A stretch of 64,000 bases of DNA from Mongoliitalea daihaiensis (GTDB lineage Bacteria; Bacteroidota; Bacteroidia; Cytophagales; Cyclobacteriaceae). Position numbers and translations under genes: made by a program. A model generated the notes under the pieces. That model did not search any database. It was not told where the DNA came from and saw only the letters and a program-made list of their open reading frames with translations. The stretch lies in contig NZ_CP063779.1 of the NCBI RefSeq assembly GCF_021596945.1, positions 4,066,001-4,130,000 on the forward strand. The letters run 5' to 3'. Of this stretch, positions 62,601 to 64,000 are shown in pieces; position 1 is the first letter of the stretch; the number at the start of each line of letters is the position of its first letter.

Positions 62601-64000
62601 AACGTGTAGTTGATCTCATCACCAGCTCCAGCTACTGTGGAACCGTTATCTGTTTTAACAATCTCGATAGATGGGTTGCTCGCAATTGGAGTTTCTACGC
62701 TGTCATCGTCTCCTACTTCTTCTCCGTTTGGTGCATTACCGCCAACAGTTGCCACGTTCAACACGCTACCTCTATCAACATCTGCCTGATCTACTGTGTA
62801 AGTAGCTGTCAAGGTCACCTGAGCAGTTGGTGCCAAGGTTCCAATCACTTGGTTGATGATGCCTGCCAACTCATCGTTCACAACTACATTCTCCAAGGTT
62901 ACATTACCTGTGTTAGTGACTGTCAACGTGTAGTTGATCTCATCACCAGCTCCAGCTACTGTGGAACCGTTATCTGTTTTAACAATCTCGATAGATGGGT
63001 TGCTCGCAATTGGAGTTTCTACGCTGTCATCGTCTCCTACTTCTTCTCCGTTTGGTGCATTACCGCCAACAGTTGCCACGTTCAAAACGCTACCTCTATC
63101 AACATCTGCCTGATCTACTGTGTAAGTAGCTGTCAAGGTCACCTGAGCAGTTGGTGCCAAGGTTCCAATCACTTGGTTGATGATGCCTGCCAACTCATCG
63201 TTCACAACTACATTCTCCAAGGTTACATTACCTGTGTTAGTGACTGTCAACGTGTAGTTGATCTCGTCACCAGCTCCAGCTACTGTGGAACCGTTATCTG
63301 TTTTAACAATCTCGATAGATGGGTTGCTCGCAATTGGAGTTTCTACGCTGTCATCGTCTCCTACTTCTTCTCCGTTTGGTGCATTACCGCCAACAGTTGC
63401 CACGTTCAACACGCTGCCTCTATCAACATCTGCCTGATCTACTGTGTAAGTAGCTGTCAAGGTCACCTGAGCAGTTGGTGCCAAGCTTCCAATCACTTGG
63501 TTGATGATGCCTGCCAACTCATCGTTCACAACAACATTCTCCAAGGTTACATTACCGGTGTTAGTGACTGTCAACGTGTAGTTGATCTCGTCACCAGCTC
63601 CAGCTACTGTGGAACCATTATCTGTTTTAACAATCTCGATAGATGGATTGCTCGCAATTGGAGTTTCTACACTGTCATCGTCTCCTACTTCTTCTCCGTT
63701 TGGTGCATTACCGCCAACAGTTGCCACGTTCAACACGCTGCCTCTATCAACATCTGCCTGATCTACTGTGTAAGTAGCTGTCAAGGTCACCTGAGCAGTT
63801 GGTGCCAAGCTTCCAATCACTTGGTTGATGATGCCTGCCAACTCATCGTTCACAACAACATTCTCCAAGGTTACATTACCTGTGTTAGTGACTGTCAACG
63901 TGTAGTTGATCTCATCACCAGCTCCAGCTACTGTGGAACCGTTATCTGTTTTAACAATCTCGATAGATGGGTTGCTCGCAATTGGAGTTTCTACGCTGTC
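56657..64000 (-). CDS. Giant repeat adhesin with type B T9SS domain, N-terminus outside window
   Basis: The frame is open to the window end. At least 2447 residues are visible, and the start lies beyond 64000. From the left of the protein: at least 11 nearly identical 108-residue DUF11-like repeats, one chimeric and about five diverged 107-residue repeats (58484-63973). A carboxypeptidase-regulatory-like domain begins near 58480 (GLIFNAETGQPLAGVPVIL). An SdrD-like region with calcium-type loops follows (DLNGDGIQN, DANNDGQ; about 57600-58200), then a last DUF11-type domain (about 56930-57290). The gliding-motility-associated C-terminal domain (NVITPDGDRRNDTF ... GWIQVVK) ends it. It is a surface adhesin exported by T9SS, probably with the PorP/SprF partner downstream. 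Confidence 0.93.
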   Translation of the reverse strand, partial: DSVETPIASNPSIEIVKTDNGSTVAGAGDEINYTLTVTNTGNVTLENVVVNDELAGIINQVIGSLAPTAQVTLTATYTVDQADVDRGSVLNVATVGGNAPNGEEVGDDDSVETPIASNPSIEIVKTDNGSTVAGAGDEINYTLTVTNTGNVTLENVVVNDELAGIINQVIGSLAPTAQVTLTATYTVDQADVDRGSVLNVATVGGNAPNGEEVGDDDSVETPIASNPSIEIVKTDNGSTVAGAGDEINYTLTVTNTGNVTLENVVVNDELAGIINQVIGTLAPTAQVTLTATYTVDQADVDRGSVLNVATVGGNAPNGEEVGDDDSVETPIASNPSIEIVKTDNGSTVAGAGDEINYTLTVTNTGNVTLENVVVNDELAGIINQVIGTLAPTAQVTLTATYTVDQADVDRGSVLNVATVGGNAPNGEEVGDDDSVETPIASNPSIEIVKTDNGSTVAGAGDEINYTLTVTNTGNVTLENVVVNDELAGIINQVIGTLAPTAQVTLTATYTVDQADVDRGSVLNVATVGGNAPNGEEVGDDDSVETPIASNPSIEIVKTDNGSTVAGAGDEINYTLTVTNTGNVTLENVVVNDELAGIINQVIGSLAPTAQVTLTATYTVDQADVDRGSVLNVATVGGNAPNGEEVGDDDSVETPIASNPSIEIVKTDNGSTVANAGDEINYTLTVTNTGNVTLENVVVNDELAGIINQVIGSLAPTAQVTLTATYTVDQADVDRGSVLNVATVGGNAPNGEEVGDDDSVETPIASNPSIEIVKTDNGSTVANAGDEINYTLTVTNTGNVTLENVVVNDELAGIINQVIGTLAPTAQVTLTATYTVDQADVDRGSVLNVATVGGNAPNGEEVGDDDSVETPIASNPSIEIVKTDNGSTVAGAGDEINYTLTVTNTGNVTLENVVVNDELAGIINQVIGTLAPTAQVTLTATYTVDQADVDRGSVLNVATVGGNAPNGEEVGDDDSVETPIASNPSIEIVKTDNGSTVAGAGDEINYTLTVTNTGNVTLENVVVNDELAGIINQVIGTLAPTAQVTLTATYTVDQADVDRGSVLNVATVGGNAPNGEEVGDDDSVETPIASNPSIEIVKTDNGSTVAGAGDEINYTLTVTNTGNVTLENVVVNDELAGIINQVIGSLAPTAQVTLTATYTVDQADVDRGSVLNVATVGGNAPNGEEVGDDDSVETPIASNPSIEIVKTDNGSTVANAGDEINYTLTVTNTGNVTLENVVVNDPLTGLEQTIGTMVPGEIASIETSYTVTQTDVDRGSVSNVALAKGEDPSGNPTDDEDGVETPIASNPGIEIVKTDNGAEVRQAGDVIVYTLTVTNTGNVTLENVVVNDPLTGLEQTIGTMVPGEVTSIETSYTVTQADVDRGSVANVALAKGEDPSGNPTDDEDGVETPIASNPGIEIVKTDNGAEVTQAGDVIVYTLTVTNTGNVTLENVVVNDPLTGLEQTIGTMVPGEVASIETSYTVTQADVDRGSVANVALAKGEDPSGNPTDDEDGVETPIASNPGIEIVKTDNGAEVTQAGDVIVYTLTVTNTGNVTLENVVVNDPLTGLEQTIGTMVPGEVASIETSYTVTQADVDRGGIVNIAFASGNNPDGETTEDEDKEETPIASNPGISIVKSDNGADVSKAGDVIVYTLTVTNTGNVTLENVLVSDPLTGLEQTIESIAPGQVVAIETTYSVTQEDVDNGRVLNTAIATGNAPDGETPEDEDEIVTTINANPAVEITKVADKESVSEAGEIITYTLTITNTGNVVLSNVLVVDPLTGLEEAIEPLMPGATVTITTEYVVTVEDVLGQASILNVATVTGEAPNGEVVENEDTETVGVVCLDNDTLIAGLIFNAETGQPLAGVPVILLPQEVALNDTLIMVTGADGRYAFRGMNPGRYLVQVLDDNLNAVRNLYPVESSLFFTTIEPCIFQTRDFGYESYEGVVLGDLVWYDLNGDGIQNEWWDANNDGQVTLNDPTAGPINLNDWEWFDLNGDGRFDGPENEGELNKAGFGNSQSANVTVNGPNGFTTEVIVGVTGRWRSRPDMQQFGLGEYTATLDLDEFLDAEAQRMRVSGLVKVIPNFQGRIADEGRSEIQCGLTTEESITRNATTAAQVHLDMDFGIRCREVQVQIIANDDDFGVHFVSFEGRLGNILENDRLNGQQPLPEQVDFEFTELDGIEGLFIEADGTLSLLIPGINEAREYQLRYILREAGFPENNDEATVVFRLLTDEVDLSVEKTSNGIEIWEGDTFEYEIAVRNIGGTDATDVVIEDVLPTGVSFEGQVVISSVAGLEVNFSATGNVLRWSVPFLPADASLDITVIVRADGLSGTTPQTITNVVTIQSAEDDVNPADNTDSDVNTVNPFFIPNVITPDGDRRNDTFEIKGINKFVSNDIVIFNRFGDHVFQTENYQNNWDAPGQVAGTFFYIFRAVDRQGRSHEFKGWIQVVK
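58484..60409 (-). repeat. Diverged 321-bp adhesin repeats including a chimera
   Basis: Units start at 60409, 60088, 59767, 59446, 59125 and 58804. The first (60089-60409) has the NPSIEIVKTDNGSTVANAG front of the 324-bp type but the back of the 321-bp type (VNDPLTGLEQTIGTMVPGE). The next three are close to each other. The last two are progressively diverged (NPGISIVKSDNGADVSKAG, NPAVEITKVADKESVSEAG). Confidence 0.92.
60410..63973 (-). repeat. Eleven 324-bp near-identical coding repeats
   Basis: Boundaries every 324 bp (for example 63973, 63649, 63325, 63001) mark 108-residue units starting NPSIEIVKTDNG and ending DDDSVETPIAS. A twelfth copy continues off the right edge. Units differ at a few bases: SLAPT versus TLAPT, AGAG versus ANAG, and silent sites. 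From the right, the SL/TL order is S S T T T S S T T T S, a period of five units. Confidence 0.95.

Noticed and set aside
58484-63973. Possible CRISPR-like array
   Set aside because: The repeat unit is 321-324 bp, in frame and protein-coding, without unique spacers between short repeats.

Overview
The window reads as chromosomal DNA of a Bacteroidota bacterium, most likely a member of the Cytophagales (Cyclobacteriaceae/Algoriphagus type). Four secreted proteins carry type IX secretion (T9SS) C-terminal signals. There is a SusE-like lipoprotein, a TonB-dependent receptor with a carboxypeptidase-regulatory-like N-terminal domain, a PorP/SprF protein, a gliding-type adhesin, a DUF177-rpmF-fabH cluster, and promoters of the Bacteroidota form TTTG-N17..20-TAnnTTTG. 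The genus is an inference from memory of these families. No phage, insertion sequence, CRISPR array, tRNA or rRNA was seen.

Layout. 0-1.1 kb: 3' part of a NamZ-type muramidase, then a degenerate tandem repeat. 1.5-5.8 kb: SulP transporter coupled to a beta-carbonic anhydrase, then a Crp/Fnr regulator divergent from a universal stress protein. 6.1-19 kb: an alpha-glucan locus with a lipoprotein amylase, class II aldolase, T9SS-exported GH13 enzyme and SusE-like lipoprotein on the minus strand. Divergent from these are a LacI-type regulator, GH31 alpha-glucosidase, MFS sugar transporter and a cytosolic solute-binding-like protein. Three GCAAACGT-type operators flank the regulator. No SusC or SusD gene is in the window. 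18.9-25.8 kb: TPR histidine kinase, a secreted unknown, surE, ribBA, dnaG. 25.9-33.4 kb: Mrp and Nfu iron-sulfur carriers, M43 metalloprotease, PASTA protein, T9SS protein, rhodanese. 33.5-42.7 kb: 3-hydroxybutyrate-dehydrogenase-like SDR and GntP permease, TonB receptor, symporter with a secreted hydrolase, a second hydrolase, a small lipoprotein. 42.9-48 kb: SRP RNA, GSCFA protein, purL. 48.1-52.8 kb: DUF177, rpmF, fabH, efp, accB, accC, split by terminators. 53.3-64 kb: OmpA-family protein, PorP/SprF protein and a giant type B T9SS adhesin whose N-terminus lies beyond the window.

How it works together. In the glucan locus, surface and periplasmic amylases would cut polysaccharide, the MFS carrier would import oligosaccharides, cytosolic GH31 would release glucose, and the LacI protein would sense the sugar. 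The last 10 kb is a typical adhesin-export unit. The adhesin has at least 11 nearly identical 108-residue repeats, followed by 5 diverged ones and one chimera. The repeat variants show a five-unit periodicity, which suggests block duplication.

The window is largely ordinary core and accessory chromosome. The most notable points are the higher-order repeat mosaic in the adhesin, the SusE-led glucan locus with its operators, a small recurrent hairpin element containing AGGACAGG, a perfect palindrome between divergent crp/fnr and usp genes, and a visibly GC-richer OmpA gene.
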